64,000 nt of DNA, taken from positions 1 to 64,000 of the forward strand of contig WGOA01000052.1 of NCBI GenBank assembly GCA_016124275.1, in the 5' to 3' direction. Made by a program: the position numbers and the translations under genes. Source of the DNA: Bacteroidota bacterium. GTDB lineage: Bacteria; Bacteroidota; Bacteroidia; Chitinophagales; BACL12. Positions 41,839 through 50,977 of this stretch are shown one piece after another (within the stretch, counting starts at the first letter, position 1; each line of letters begins with the position of its first letter). A model generated the notes under the pieces. The model saw only the letters and a program-made list of their open reading frames with translations, was not told the DNA's origin and did not search any database.

Positions 41839-42885
41839 CTAAAAGTTCCAGTCGCCGGTGTCGAGGGTCTCCACGCAATGGCGCAGCAGATCGATGGACG
41901 CGCGGATGTCGGCTTTGTGGCACATTTCAATGACGGAGTGAATGTGCCGCGTGGGAATGGACACGGCTCCGGAAATGGCGCCGCGCGTGGCCATGCGCTG
42001 GATGCCGGCCGTGTCGGTGCCGCCCTTGGGCAGCACTTCGGGTTGCCAGGAAATGCCGTGGTCCGTGGCTACTTTTTTCATGAAGCGGACCATGCGGTAA
42101 TCGCAGATGACCGAAGCGTCCATGATTTTGATGGCCGTGCCTTTGCCCAGTTTGGTCACCATTTCTTCGGGACGGGCGCCGGGCGTGTCGAACGCGATGG
42201 TGGTGTCCAGGCCGAATCCGAAGTCGGGGTTGATGCCGTGGGCGCTGACGTTGGCGCCGCGGATGCCCACTTCTTCCTGCACGGTGAAGACGGCGTAAAA
42301 GTCGAAGGGCGACTTTTTCATTTCGCGCAACACTTCGATCAGAATGTACACCGAAACGCGGTTGTCCAGCGATTTGACGTTGACGCATTCGCCCATTTCA
42401 ATGAGCTTGCGCTCGCGGCTCACCGGGTCGCCGATGTTGACCAGTTTGTTGACTTCATCGGCGGGCAGACCCAGATCAATGAAGTAATCTTCCAGGTGCA
42501 AGGGTTTGTTGCGCTCCTCCGGGGTCATCAGGTGAATGGGTTTGGAGCCCATCACGCCGACCAGGTCTTCGCGACCGTGCACAATAACCCGCTGTGCGGT
42601 CAGGGTTTTGGGGTCAAAGCCACCGAGGGGGACAAAATGCAGGAATCCATTTTCGTCAATGTGCGAGACCATGAACCCGATTTCGTCCATGTGGGCGGCC
42701 GCCATGACTTTTTTGCCGCCTGGTTTTCCTTTTTTCAGCGCGATAACATTTCCCATGTTATCGATGTCCACCGAGTCAACCAGCGGGCGGACTTCGCGGA
42801 GCACAATTTCGCGGATGCGCTGCTCAAAGCCAGGAACACCGGCTACTTCACAGATTTCTGCAAGCAAGGAAACGTTGATGGACAT
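41839..42885 (-). CDS. M42 family glutamyl aminopeptidase/FrvX-type peptidase
   Basis: This is a cytosolic dodecameric aminopeptidase of the M42 family, 348 aa. Metal ligands are in MAAAHMDEIGFMVSHID, the catalytic Glu pair in FTVQEEVGIRGANVSA, and further ligands in GLDTTIAFDTPG and TRHIHSVIEMCH. GVPGFEQRIREIV at the N-terminus is typical. It probably degrades short peptides from the proteasome-like turnover pathway. It lies 18 bp upstream of the pterin dehydratase gene on the same strand. Confidence 0.9.
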   Translation of the reverse strand: MSINVSLLAEICEVAGVPGFEQRIREIVLREVRPLVDSVDIDNMGNVIALKKGKPGGKKVMAAAHMDEIGFMVSHIDENGFLHFVPLGGFDPKTLTAQRVIVHGREDLVGVMGSKPIHLMTPEERNKPLHLEDYFIDLGLPADEVNKLVNIGDPVSRERKLIEMGECVNVKSLDNRVSVYILIEVLREMKKSPFDFYAVFTVQEEVGIRGANVSAHGINPDFGFGLDTTIAFDTPGARPEEMVTKLGKGTAIKIMDASVICDYRMVRFMKKVATDHGISWQPEVLPKGGTDTAGIQRMATRGAISGAVSIPTRHIHSVIEMCHKADIRASIDLLRHCVETLDTGDWNF

Positions 42886-42975
42886 GGATGGAGGAGGTTG
42901 GAAGGGTTTGGGATCGGTACAAGACAGAGCGCCGGACTAGTTGCAGGGCTTTGTTGCTGCAAGCTGTTAATGCTC

Positions 42976-44406
42976 TTAGCGCACGACGCCGATTTTGAGC
43001 ATGTTGGTTTTGCTGCGCGAGCCCAGGGGCATGGACCCGGTGTTCAGGACAATGTCGCCGCGGATGATCAGTCCTTTTTCCTTCAGGATTTCCTGGACTT
43101 CGGCGATGGTTTTGTCGGTGCTTTCAAAGCGGTTGTAGTAAAAGGCGCGAACGCCCCAGACCAGGCTCAGCGTTTTGATGAGTTGCTGGCTGTCGGTGAA
43201 GATGTGAATGGAAGCGCCCGGACGCTGGCTGGCCAGCATAAAAGCGGTGTAGCCGGAGCGGGTCATTCCCAAAATAGCCCGCGCGTTAACGTGCATGGCA
43301 ATGTTGGCAGCGTTGTAACAGATGGCATCGCTTAGGTAGGAGGGGGAATCCTTGTCTGGTTTGACTTCGCGGTTGTAGATGGAAGGGTCTTTTTCCACTT
43401 CCGCGATGATGTCGCGCATGGCTTCCACCACCTTGACCGGGAATTGCCCCACGGAAGTTTCTGCAGAAAGCATTACCGCGTCGGCTCCGTCAAATACGGC
43501 GTTGGCCACATCTGTAGCTTCGGCGCGTGTCGGGCGGAAGTGGCTGATCATGCTTTCCATCATCTGCGTGGCAATGATCACTGGCTTGTAGGCGGCCATG
43601 GATTTGCGCGTGATGTGCTTCTGGATCATGGGGATGCGCTCCATTGGCAATTCCACGCCAAGGTCACCGCGGGCCACCATGATGCCATCGCTGGCTTCAA
43701 TGATGGAATCAATTTCTTCCAGTGCTTCAGGTCGCTCAATCTTGGCGATGATGCGGACGTCTTTGTTGTGGTAGTTGATGATGCCGCGCAATTCGCGCAT
43801 ATCATCGGCTTTTCGAACAAAGCTCAGGGCGATCCACTGGATGTCGCAGTCCAAAACCCAGCGTAGGTTTTGCTTGTCGCTTTCCGTCAGGCTGGGTTCG
43901 GAAATGCGGGTATGGGGCATGTTCACCCCTTTTTTGCTGGACAAAAGCCCACCGTAAATGACTTTGGCCCGGACGCGGGTATCGTCAATTTTTTCCATGA
44001 CCCGCAGTTCCAGCTTGCCGTCATCAATGAGCACATGATCGCCTTCGGCTACGTCCCGGGCAAACTGCTCGTAGGAGATGGACACCAGGTCGGCGGTGCA
44101 TTCTACGTTGTCCGTAGTCAGGATAAGTTCGTGGCCTTCGGGAAGCAATACCGTGCCACCGGGCACTTTGCCGGTCCGGATTTTTGGACCTTGCAAGTCG
44201 GCCAACAGGCCGACCGTGGTGCCCAATTCATCGTTGACAGATTGCACCAGCTCGATAACGGCTTTGTGCTTTTGCTCATCGCCGTGGCTCAGGTTGAGGC
44301 GGAAAATGTTTACGCCAGCGCGAATCAGGGCAGCGATCATCTCGCGGCTTTCAATGGCCGGGCCGACAGTTGCGATAATTTTGGTCCGGTTTGGGGTCAG
44401 GTTCAT
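42976..44406 (-). CDS. pyk: pyruvate kinase
   Basis: This catalyses the last ATP-forming step of glycolysis. The 476 aa length is the standard A-B-C domain form with no extra C-terminal domain. NRTKIIATVGPA opens it; the active-site stretch is RIIAKIERPEALEEIDSIIEASDGIMVARGDLGVELP, followed by VIIATQMMESM and the allosteric C domain. Its ATG overlaps the stop of the upstream gene (ATGA), so the two are coupled. Confidence 0.95.
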   Translation of the reverse strand: MNLTPNRTKIIATVGPAIESREMIAALIRAGVNIFRLNLSHGDEQKHKAVIELVQSVNDELGTTVGLLADLQGPKIRTGKVPGGTVLLPEGHELILTTDNVECTADLVSISYEQFARDVAEGDHVLIDDGKLELRVMEKIDDTRVRAKVIYGGLLSSKKGVNMPHTRISEPSLTESDKQNLRWVLDCDIQWIALSFVRKADDMRELRGIINYHNKDVRIIAKIERPEALEEIDSIIEASDGIMVARGDLGVELPMERIPMIQKHITRKSMAAYKPVIIATQMMESMISHFRPTRAEATDVANAVFDGADAVMLSAETSVGQFPVKVVEAMRDIIAEVEKDPSIYNREVKPDKDSPSYLSDAICYNAANIAMHVNARAILGMTRSGYTAFMLASQRPGASIHIFTDSQQLIKTLSLVWGVRAFYYNRFESTDKTIAEVQEILKEKGLIIRGDIVLNTGSMPLGSRSKTNMLKIGVVR

Positions 44407-44837
44407 TCAAAAAGTAAATTTAGCCTACGGCTAACCGTTTGAGGCTCAATGGGAAAAACAGTCTGGATGTTGGGGAGGGGTCGAATAGAAGCGAGGAGGT
44501 CAGGAAACTTATCGGCATACCAGGAACCGTATACGAGGAGAAGGTAATCGGCGTTGCGCTGCCCGGGTAGGAGCAGCTTGCCGCTAAAGCGGTTCGAAAT
44601 TAGGTAAATCGTGGCTTTGTCCATCTCTTCTATGGCCCTGAACCGGGAAAAGCCGCCATTTTCCGGCAAATGTCCGGGCGAAAGTTCCACGTCTTCGATC
44701 CGCTCCAGGTCTATGCCTAAATAGCGGTTCAGCGACCAGGCCATGCGGTAATCGCGCAGCGGAGTGGCTATGCCGCCCAGCAAAAAGTCGGTTTCCAGCC
44801 CGACGTGCAAGGTGTTTTTCCTGATTTTCTCCCCCAC
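44403..44837 (-). CDS. IPExxxVDY-family protein
   Basis: This small Bacteroidota protein of unknown function is usually found next to pyk. It is 144 aa from a GTG at 44837; the track uses a TTG at 44846. The name-giving motif is degenerate here, LPGQRNADYLLLVYG, instead of IPExxxVDY. RMAWSLNRYLGIDLERIEDVEL at the N-terminal half and YLISNRFSGKLL before the motif match the family pattern. A near-consensus -7 element, TAATTTGG, lies 5 nt before the GTG. The overlap with pyk argues for a linked function. Confidence 0.75.
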   Translation of the reverse strand: MGEKIRKNTLHVGLETDFLLGGIATPLRDYRMAWSLNRYLGIDLERIEDVELSPGHLPENGGFSRFRAIEEMDKATIYLISNRFSGKLLLPGQRNADYLLLVYGSWYADKFPDLLASIRPLPNIQTVFPIEPQTVSRRLNLLFE

Positions 44838-45037
44838 AGGGCCCAAATTACGAACAACAAGGATGGTAAATGGCCATCGTGTTGAGAGAACAGAAAGGGT
44901 GTTTCTTTTACAACTCTTTGACTATCAATTTGGTAGATTTTCACGTGTGGACAATTTTCTCAAGGCTTATTCGCTTATCCTTTGGAATTGCTTTTCTTTG
45001 CGCCACTAATTTTTTTCAGTCCTTTAAATCATTCGCT

Positions 45038-45274
45038 ATGTCCGACATCGCGGAACGCGTAAAAAAGATCATCATTGACAAGCTGGGTGTTGACGAATCC
45101 GAAGTCAACCCTGAAGCCAGTTTCACCAACGACCTGGGGGCCGACTCCCTGGATACTGTGGAGCTCATCATGGAATTTGAGAAGGAATTCAACATCTCTA
45201 TTCCCGATGAACAGGCGGAAAACATCACCAATGTTGGCGAGGCTATTTCCTACCTGGAAGAGCACGTCAAGTAA
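45038..45274 (+). CDS. acpP: acyl carrier protein
   Basis: This carries growing fatty acids on a phosphopantetheine arm. It is 78 aa from the ATG at 45038 ([17 protein letters not shown]); the track's upstream 56 codons are not family-like. The modified Ser is in [23 protein letters not shown], and the acidic recognition helix is intact. It begins the acpP-fabF-rnc series, a common arrangement in Bacteroidota, with a 191-bp upstream region that must hold the promoter. Confidence 0.96.
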   Translation: MSDIAERVKKIIIDKLGVDESEVNPEASFTNDLGADSLDTVELIMEFEKEFNISIPDEQAENITNVGEAISYLEEHVK

Positions 45275-45301
45275 TTTTCGCCCAACCGCCCAACGACGGT
45301 T

Positions 45302-46561
45302 ATGGAGCTAAAACGAGTGGTCGTTACCGGCATCGGAGCATTAACTCCGGTCGGGAATACAAGCCTTGCTTTCTGGGAGTCCCTGCTCGCCGGCAGGAGC
45401 GGTGCTGCGCCGATCACTCATTTTGATCCGCAGAATTTCCGCACCCGCTTTGCGTGTGAAGTCAAAAACTTCGACGTTGCGGATCACCTGGATCGCAAGG
45501 AGGCGCGGCGCATGGATCCTTTCGTGCACTTTGCCATGGTTGCCGCTCATGAAGCTGTGCTGGACTCCGGCCTTCTGGATGACGCCGCCCTGGACAAAGA
45601 CCGGGTTGGCGTCATCTGGGGTGCTGGTATTGGCGGTTTGTTGACGTTTGAAGAAGAGATCGGCGGTTTTGCCCGCCGCGAAGACGGGGTGCCTAAATTC
45701 AACCCGTTTTTTATTCCCAAGATGATCATTGACATCTCTTCGGGCCATATCTCCATGCGCTACGGGTTCCGGGGCCTGAATTTCTCCACAGTTTCTGCCT
45801 GCGCGTCTTCTACCAATGCCATCATCGATTCGCTCAACTATATCCGGTTGGGCAAAGCGGTGGCCATTGTTACGGGCGGGTCCGAGGCGGCTGTAACGGC
45901 ATCCGGCATCGGTGGGTTTAACGCGATGAAGGCGCTCAGCGAGCGGAACGATTCCCCCGAAACGGCTTCGCGTCCCTTTGACCTGGACCGCGACGGTTTT
46001 GTTTTAGGCGAGGGCGCTGGTGCGCTCATTCTCGAAGAGCGGGATCACGCCATACGGCGCGGAGCTCGTATTTATGCCGAAGTGGTCGGCGGCGGCATGT
46101 CTGCTGATGCACACCACATGACGGCCCCACACCCGGAAGGGTTGGGTGCTCGCAACGTCATGATGGAAGCGCTGCGGGACGCGGGCATGCAAACTTCGGA
46201 CATTGACTACATCAACGTCCACGGTACGTCAACACCCCTTGGCGATATTGCTGAAACAAAGGCCATTACCGAAGTTTTTGGCGAAGCAGCGTACGACCTG
46301 AATATTTCGTCCACCAAGTCCATGACCGGACATTTGCTGGGGGCTGCTGGAGCCATCGAAGCGCTGGCCTGCATTATGGCCGTGCACGATGATGTCATCC
46401 CACCCACCATCAACCATTTCACCGACGACCCTGCGTTTAATACCCGCCTGAACTTTACGTTTGGCCAACCCGTTCGCCGGAAGGTGCGGGCTGCCCTGAG
46501 CAATACGTTTGGATTTGGCGGCCACAACGCTTCGATTATTGTCAAAAAGCACGACGCTTGA
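45302..46561 (+). CDS. fabF: beta-ketoacyl-ACP synthase II
   Basis: This elongates acyl-ACP by condensation with malonyl-ACP. The 419 aa protein has the complete Cys-His-His triad: STVSACASSTNAI (Cys near residue 167), INVHGTSTPLGDI (His near 306) and STKSMTGHLLGAAGAIEAL (His near 343). The start ATG is 27 nt after the acpP stop. Its TGA overlaps the rnc ATG by one base (TGATG). Confidence 0.96.
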   Translation: MELKRVVVTGIGALTPVGNTSLAFWESLLAGRSGAAPITHFDPQNFRTRFACEVKNFDVADHLDRKEARRMDPFVHFAMVAAHEAVLDSGLLDDAALDKDRVGVIWGAGIGGLLTFEEEIGGFARREDGVPKFNPFFIPKMIIDISSGHISMRYGFRGLNFSTVSACASSTNAIIDSLNYIRLGKAVAIVTGGSEAAVTASGIGGFNAMKALSERNDSPETASRPFDLDRDGFVLGEGAGALILEERDHAIRRGARIYAEVVGGGMSADAHHMTAPHPEGLGARNVMMEALRDAGMQTSDIDYINVHGTSTPLGDIAETKAITEVFGEAAYDLNISSTKSMTGHLLGAAGAIEALACIMAVHDDVIPPTINHFTDDPAFNTRLNFTFGQPVRRKVRAALSNTFGFGGHNASIIVKKHDA

Positions 46562-47289
46562 TGCTTCGGCTTTTTCGTCAGCAATACAATTACTTTTTCT
46601 CTCCCGATAAGGACTTAGTTCGCCGCCTGCACCGGGTAACCGGAGTTATTCCGCAAAGCGTTGCCCTCTATGCTTTGGCGATGCAGCACAGTTCCGCCTC
46701 GAGCAAGCTTACCGAAAACAACGAGCGTTTGGAATTGCTCGGGGATTCTGTGATTGATTTGGCCGTGGCTGATCATTTGTTTAAGCATTTCCCTTACAAG
46801 CCGGAAGGGTTTTTGACCGAAATGCGCGCTAAACTGGTGAGCCGGGGCATGCTCAATGACATTGCCATCCGCATGGGCCTCAAAGAGCTGATTGTTCGCA
46901 AGGCCAGCGAAGCAGATTTTCACAAGAGTTCCATTGCCGGAAACGCACTCGAAGCGTTAGTCGGCGCTATTTACCTTGATTTGGGTTACCGCGAGGCGCA
47001 CCGTTTTGTGTTGGACCGCATGATCCAGCCCTACATAGATTTAGATGAATTGGTGCGCACCACCGTCAATTTCAAAAGCAAGCTGTTGGAATGGTGCCAA
47101 AAACGCCAGAAGAAACTGCAGTTTAAGCTCATCAGCGAACACCGCGATAAGAACAAATGGGTCTATACCATAGCTGCCATGGTGGACGACGAGAAAGTAG
47201 GCCGGGGCAGTGAATCCAGCAAGAAGCGCGCGGAACAACTGGCTGCAGAAGCCGCCGTATTGCACCTGAAAATAGACCAGGAGGAGTAA
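46561..47289 (+). CDS. rnc: ribonuclease III
   Basis: This cleaves double-stranded RNA in rRNA processing and mRNA turnover. It is 242 aa. The signature NNERLELLGDSVIDLAVADHLF holds the catalytic acidic residues, with the second acidic cluster in GNALEALVGAIYLDLG. A dsRNA-binding domain follows (FKSKLLEWCQKRQKKLQFKLI ... SSKKRAEQLAAEAAVLHL). The track begins at a TTG one codon earlier; the ATG at 46561 shares its A with the fabF stop. Confidence 0.95.
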   Translation: MLRLFRQQYNYFFSPDKDLVRRLHRVTGVIPQSVALYALAMQHSSASSKLTENNERLELLGDSVIDLAVADHLFKHFPYKPEGFLTEMRAKLVSRGMLNDIAIRMGLKELIVRKASEADFHKSSIAGNALEALVGAIYLDLGYREAHRFVLDRMIQPYIDLDELVRTTVNFKSKLLEWCQKRQKKLQFKLISEHRDKNKWVYTIAAMVDDEKVGRGSESSKKRAEQLAAEAAVLHLKIDQEE

Positions 47290-47321
47290 ACGCTGTGCAG
47301 CGCTGCCACTGGGCTAAGGCC

Positions 47322-48653
47322 CTACTTCTTCTTTTTCTTGCCGCCTGCTTTCTCCAGTTTAACCGCAAGACTGTCCTGCAATTCGCGCGATACGGCGCCG
47401 TAGGGGCCGATGATCACTTCTTCCGCTTCTGACAAACCGCTTAAAATCTGGATGTAATCATCATCCTGAATGCCGGATTTGACTTCTTTTTGAATGGCCA
47501 GATTGTCTTTGAAGACGAAGACCACTTCGCGGATTTGCTCGCCTTTGGCGGCCAGGGTGTCTTCGCGTGTGGTCACCGACTGTATGGGCACAGAGAGCGC
47601 TTTGTTGACTACACGGGTTTTGATTTCAGCTGTTCCTGACATGCCCGGGTAGAGCGCATACGATGCGGTTTTCTGCCCTTCCTTTTTCTCCAGCAAGTCA
47701 GCATAACTTGACCTATCCAGAACAATTTCTACCTTGTAGTTCGTGGCCTGCTCGGCGGCAGAAAACTGGCCAGAAGTGGCCGCTGTAGCCACCTGCGTCA
47801 CAATGCCGCTGAAGCGCCGGTCGAGGTAAGCGTCCACTTCAACAAACGCAGTATCGCCGGGCCGAATGCGAAGCACGTCGCTCTCGCTGACGTCCACATG
47901 CACTTCCATCAAATTCAGGTCAACAATTTTCATCAGCGGGGTGCCGGACATCATGCTGGTGCCCAAAACCGTTTCGCCAACTTTTACGCTTAGCCCGCTC
48001 ACGATGCCGGATACTGGTGCGCGCAGTTTGGTCCTGGACAATTGCTCCTGCATTTGGCGAAGGGTTTGCTCGTTGCTCTGCACCGTATAGCCTGCGCTCT
48101 TGACGCTTTCTTGCGCAATGGCAATATCAGACTTAGCCGTTTCGTAACGGGCTTGCGCTACTTCAAAATTGGCCTGTGACTCCACACCTTCTTCGCGCAG
48201 CATTTTTATACGATCGTAATTGGCCGAAGCGTTTTTCAGGTTGGCCTCTGCAGCCAGCAATGCCGCTTTGGCGCTCGCCAATGCTGCTTTGGTTCCACTG
48301 AGCGCAGCTTGCGTGCGCTGCACGTCGCTTGCAAAGATTTCCGGATCAATTTCCACCAACAACTGGCCTGCAATGACCGAATCGCCATCTTCAACCCAGA
48401 GCTGAACGATTTCACCGGAGATCTCCGGCGTAATGGTCACCTCTGTTTTAGCGAATAGTTTTCCACTGGCCGTTACTGTTTCGGTAATGTCGCGGAGTTT
48501 GACGTTTTCGGTGCGGACTTCCAGCGCGTTGCGGTTGCCGAAGGAGAATGAAAACCCTCCGCCATCTTTGGCGCCTTGGGTCAGGGTATACACGCCAAAG
48601 GAAATGGCGAGCACCACCAGCGTAAGACCCAGGTAAAGCAGTACTTTTTTCAC
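47322..48653 (-). CDS. HlyD/MacA-like efflux periplasmic adaptor
   Basis: This is a membrane-fusion protein linking an inner-membrane pump to TolC. The 443 aa protein has an N-terminal anchor (VLLYLGLTLVVLAISFGVYTL), lipoyl-like halves (TPEISGEIVQLWVEDGDSVIAGQLLVEIDPE and LRAPVSGIVSGLSVKVGE), a long coiled-coil hairpin (residues 95-190) and a beta-barrel. The start is GTG, 5 nt after a perfect TAACTTTG. The C-terminus ends in a run of lysines. The matching inner-membrane pump (MacB or RND) is not adjacent. Confidence 0.87.
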   Translation of the reverse strand: MKKVLLYLGLTLVVLAISFGVYTLTQGAKDGGGFSFSFGNRNALEVRTENVKLRDITETVTASGKLFAKTEVTITPEISGEIVQLWVEDGDSVIAGQLLVEIDPEIFASDVQRTQAALSGTKAALASAKAALLAAEANLKNASANYDRIKMLREEGVESQANFEVAQARYETAKSDIAIAQESVKSAGYTVQSNEQTLRQMQEQLSRTKLRAPVSGIVSGLSVKVGETVLGTSMMSGTPLMKIVDLNLMEVHVDVSESDVLRIRPGDTAFVEVDAYLDRRFSGIVTQVATAATSGQFSAAEQATNYKVEIVLDRSSYADLLEKKEGQKTASYALYPGMSGTAEIKTRVVNKALSVPIQSVTTREDTLAAKGEQIREVVFVFKDNLAIQKEVKSGIQDDDYIQILSGLSEAEEVIIGPYGAVSRELQDSLAVKLEKAGGKKKKK

Positions 48654-48658
48654 AAGCG

Positions 48659-48666
48659 CAAAGTTA
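48659..48666 (-). promoter_or_regulatory. -7 element TAACTTTG 5 nt before GTG of the adaptor gene
   Basis: On the - strand TAACTTTG-CGCTT-GTG, giving the adaptor its own promoter downstream of the TolC gene. Confidence 0.5.
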
Positions 48667-48713
48667 GCGAATCTCCAAAGGGCTTCGGGATGACGCGTGC
48701 AGCACGCAGCCGG

Positions 48714-50054
48714 TTACAAATTCAAGGGACGGCCCTGGTAAAATTCAAGAACCTTGCTGGCCAGCAGGTAGTTGTACTTAGCCGTTAACAAGTCCGCTTC
48801 TGCGGCAATCAGCAAATTGCGGGCATTGTTCAGCTCAAAACTGGGGGCCTGACCGGCCTCAAAGCGCTTTTGGGCAAATTCAAGGGAGAGTTTGCGGGCT
48901 TCCACTACTTTTTTGGCAGCCTGGTAACTGCTGGCAGCGGCTTTGGCATCGGCCACAGACTGCTCAATGGTTTGGCGCAAGGTATTCAAATCGCGTTCTG
49001 AGCTGATTTTCTGTTGGTCCAACAAAAGCTCCGCATTCCGGATATTGGCGCGAACCAGTCCGTTGGTAAAAATGGGCACATTGAGCCCTAAGCCGACAAA
49101 CTGACCAAAGTTGTTGTCCAGCTGGTCACCGTAAGAAGGCAGAAAATCGGCCACCGCTTTTTCGGTGAACCAGGAGGTGCTGGCACCCCCTGTTAATCCG
49201 AGGGAAGGGTACAGGTCGCTGCGGGCAAGGTCAATGTTGTCTTTGGCCAGTTGTTCCGCCATCAGGTTTCGGGTCACGGCAGGCAGTGTTCCGGCTGCAT
49301 AGCGGTAAATGGCTGCAGCATCCCAGTCTTCCACAGCCAAGAGGGCATCCATGGAGGCGGGATCCGGCACCTGCACCTCAAAATCTACCGCTTCGTCTGC
49401 CTGCATCACCAGCCTGAGTTGCAGGTAGGCTAAAGCAATGTTGTTGGCCGCCTGAATGACCCCCAATTCGTCCGTGGCTACTTGCGCCTCCAGTTCGCGC
49501 AAATTGCCTTCGGGAATAACCCCCGCTTGGGCCAGGCGCGCGGAATTGCTCAGGTTATCCCGGCTCACTTCAATTTGCACTTCGCGCCGGCGCTCATCTT
49601 CCAAGGCCAAAAGCACCTGCAGGTAAGCCTGCAGCACATTGATGCGCACCTGATCTTCCGCTGCTTTTTGGTCTGTTTCGGCCAATCCGCGCTGATCTTC
49701 CGCCGCGCGGATGCTTCTCATCAGCCCAAAACCCTGAAAAATAGGTAGGTTGCCATTGACGCTAAAGGAATTGCTTTGCGAGCGCGAAGCATCAATAGTC
49801 AGGTTGTCCGGGTTGGTAAAGCGGCCAAAGGCGAGTCCATAATAGGCAGAACCGGTCACGCTTGGCAGACGATTCAGCCGGCGTTGCTGCAAAGCAACGT
49901 CCGCTTGTTCCACGCCAACACCAGCCAGACGAACGTCCAGGTTGTTTTCTGTGGCGTAGTTCAGGCATTGCTCCAACGTCCAAACACTTTGAGAAAATCC
50001 CAAAATGGGAAACGCAAGGCTAAGGAGCAGGAAACAAAAGGCATAGCGAAACAT
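48714..50054 (-). CDS. TolC-family outer-membrane efflux protein
   Basis: This is the outer-membrane channel of a tripartite exporter, 446 aa from the ATG at 50054 (MFRYAFCFLLLSLAFPILGFSQS, a signal peptide). Two OEP repeats are visible: VWTLEQCLNYATENNLDVRLA with its following helices and the second half from YRYAAGTLPAVTRNLMAEQL to the end. The track's 14 N-terminal residues from a GTG at 50096 precede the signal peptide and are dropped. It lies 60 bp upstream of the adaptor gene. Confidence 0.9.
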   Translation of the reverse strand: MFRYAFCFLLLSLAFPILGFSQSVWTLEQCLNYATENNLDVRLAGVGVEQADVALQQRRLNRLPSVTGSAYYGLAFGRFTNPDNLTIDASRSQSNSFSVNGNLPIFQGFGLMRSIRAAEDQRGLAETDQKAAEDQVRINVLQAYLQVLLALEDERRREVQIEVSRDNLSNSARLAQAGVIPEGNLRELEAQVATDELGVIQAANNIALAYLQLRLVMQADEAVDFEVQVPDPASMDALLAVEDWDAAAIYRYAAGTLPAVTRNLMAEQLAKDNIDLARSDLYPSLGLTGGASTSWFTEKAVADFLPSYGDQLDNNFGQFVGLGLNVPIFTNGLVRANIRNAELLLDQQKISSERDLNTLRQTIEQSVADAKAAASSYQAAKKVVEARKLSLEFAQKRFEAGQAPSFELNNARNLLIAAEADLLTAKYNYLLASKVLEFYQGRPLNL

Positions 50055-50344
50055 GGGCAGTCTTTTTAGCGGGCACGATTCCGGGCGGATAAACACAACA
50101 CCTTACAGCGCAACGAGGCCGCTGCGGGTCATTCCGGGTTGAAATTAGCCATAGGCATTTTAACCCCTGTGCCGCAGCGGTGCCATTAAGTAAAAATTAA
50201 CATTTTGAAAAGCGCCGGGCTGTTGGATTGTTCGGCAAAGCTTACCCTTAAGGCGTGCAAAACGGGGGAAAGGGTACCGTTCCCGCGCAGGATTTGTCCA
50301 TTTTTACCAACTGTTGCTCTTTGCACTTATCCCCTTCGCCCGAC
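50055..50344. other. 290-bp divergent intergenic region
   Basis: This holds the promoters for the TolC gene (leftward) and tadA (rightward). I see a 9-bp inverted repeat CCGCTGCGG/CCGCAGCGG (50119-50127 and 50172-50180) with a 44-nt loop, and one GGGCGAAGGG-type 10-mer at 50332-50341. No RNA gene or ORF stands out. Confidence 0.5.
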
Positions 50345-50788
50345 ATGCTTGAAAACCCGGACACCCTCTTTATGAAAGCCGCTCTGCTGGAGGCAGAAAA
50401 GGCATTTGCGGAAGATGAAGTACCCGTTGGAGCCGTGGTCGTAAGCCGCAATCGCATCATCGCGCGAGCCCACAACCAGACGGAGCGTTTGCGCGATGCC
50501 ACCGCTCATGCAGAAATGTTGGCCCTCACAGCCGCCGAAGAAACCCTTGGCAGCAAAATCCTGGAAACCTGCACCCTTTATGTTACGCTGGAGCCTTGTG
50601 TCATGTGTGCCGGGGCTTGTTTTTGGACACGCATTGGCAGGGTCGTGGTGGCCGCAGCAGATGCTAAGGTAGGCTTTCTGCGCTTTGGCACCGGGTTGCT
50701 CCACCCGCGCACGGAGTATTACCAGGGCGTTGAAGCCGAAGCCGCCGCCGACTTGTTGCGCACGTATTTTCAGGCCAAGCGCAACTGA
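50345..50788 (+). CDS. tadA: tRNA adenosine(34) deaminase
   Basis: This converts A34 to inosine in tRNA-Arg. From the ATG at 50345 (MLENPDTLFMKAALLEAEKAF) it is 147 aa, the normal size. The zinc site and proton shuttle are in ATAHAEMLALTAAEE (HAE) and TLEPCVMCAGACFWTRIGRVV (PCxxC). FGTGLLHPRTEY-like FLRFGTGLLHPRTEYYQGV is the usual C-terminal pattern. The track's 30 leading residues have no counterpart in the family. Confidence 0.92.
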   Translation: MLENPDTLFMKAALLEAEKAFAEDEVPVGAVVVSRNRIIARAHNQTERLRDATAHAEMLALTAAEETLGSKILETCTLYVTLEPCVMCAGACFWTRIGRVVVAAADAKVGFLRFGTGLLHPRTEYYQGVEAEAAADLLRTYFQAKRN

Positions 50789-50893
50789 ACAAACCGGGGC
50801 AGGAGCAGTTTTTCTGGCTAATTTTTTAGGAAGTGCCGGCCCCGGAGAGAGGGTTGGCTAAGGGCCATGCGCCGGCCTTAATGCGCTTAGTCC

Positions 50894-50901
50894 TATCTTT
50901 G
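50894..50901 (+). promoter_or_regulatory. -7 element TATCTTTG before sodA
   Basis: TATCTTTG fits the consensus and lies 76 nt before the sodA ATG, one of the few cases here with a long 5' leader. Confidence 0.45.
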
Positions 50902-50977
50902 CCGGGTTAAACAGCTGGTCTGATCGGAGCTTCTTTTCAGGCAGCGTTATTTTTGAAAATCGATTAATTCTATTGTT

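Noticed and set aside
41575-43335. 586-codon + strand ORF
   Set aside because: It is antisense to the pterin dehydratase, M42 peptidase and the end of pyk; a GC-driven shadow frame.
44948-44956. DnaA-box variant (TGTGGACAA) near acpP
   Set aside because: It is isolated, not exact and not in an origin-like setting.
44870-45037. N-terminal extension of acpP in the ORF track
   Set aside because: Acyl carrier proteins begin at the MSDIAERV position; the extension is probably promoter and leader DNA.
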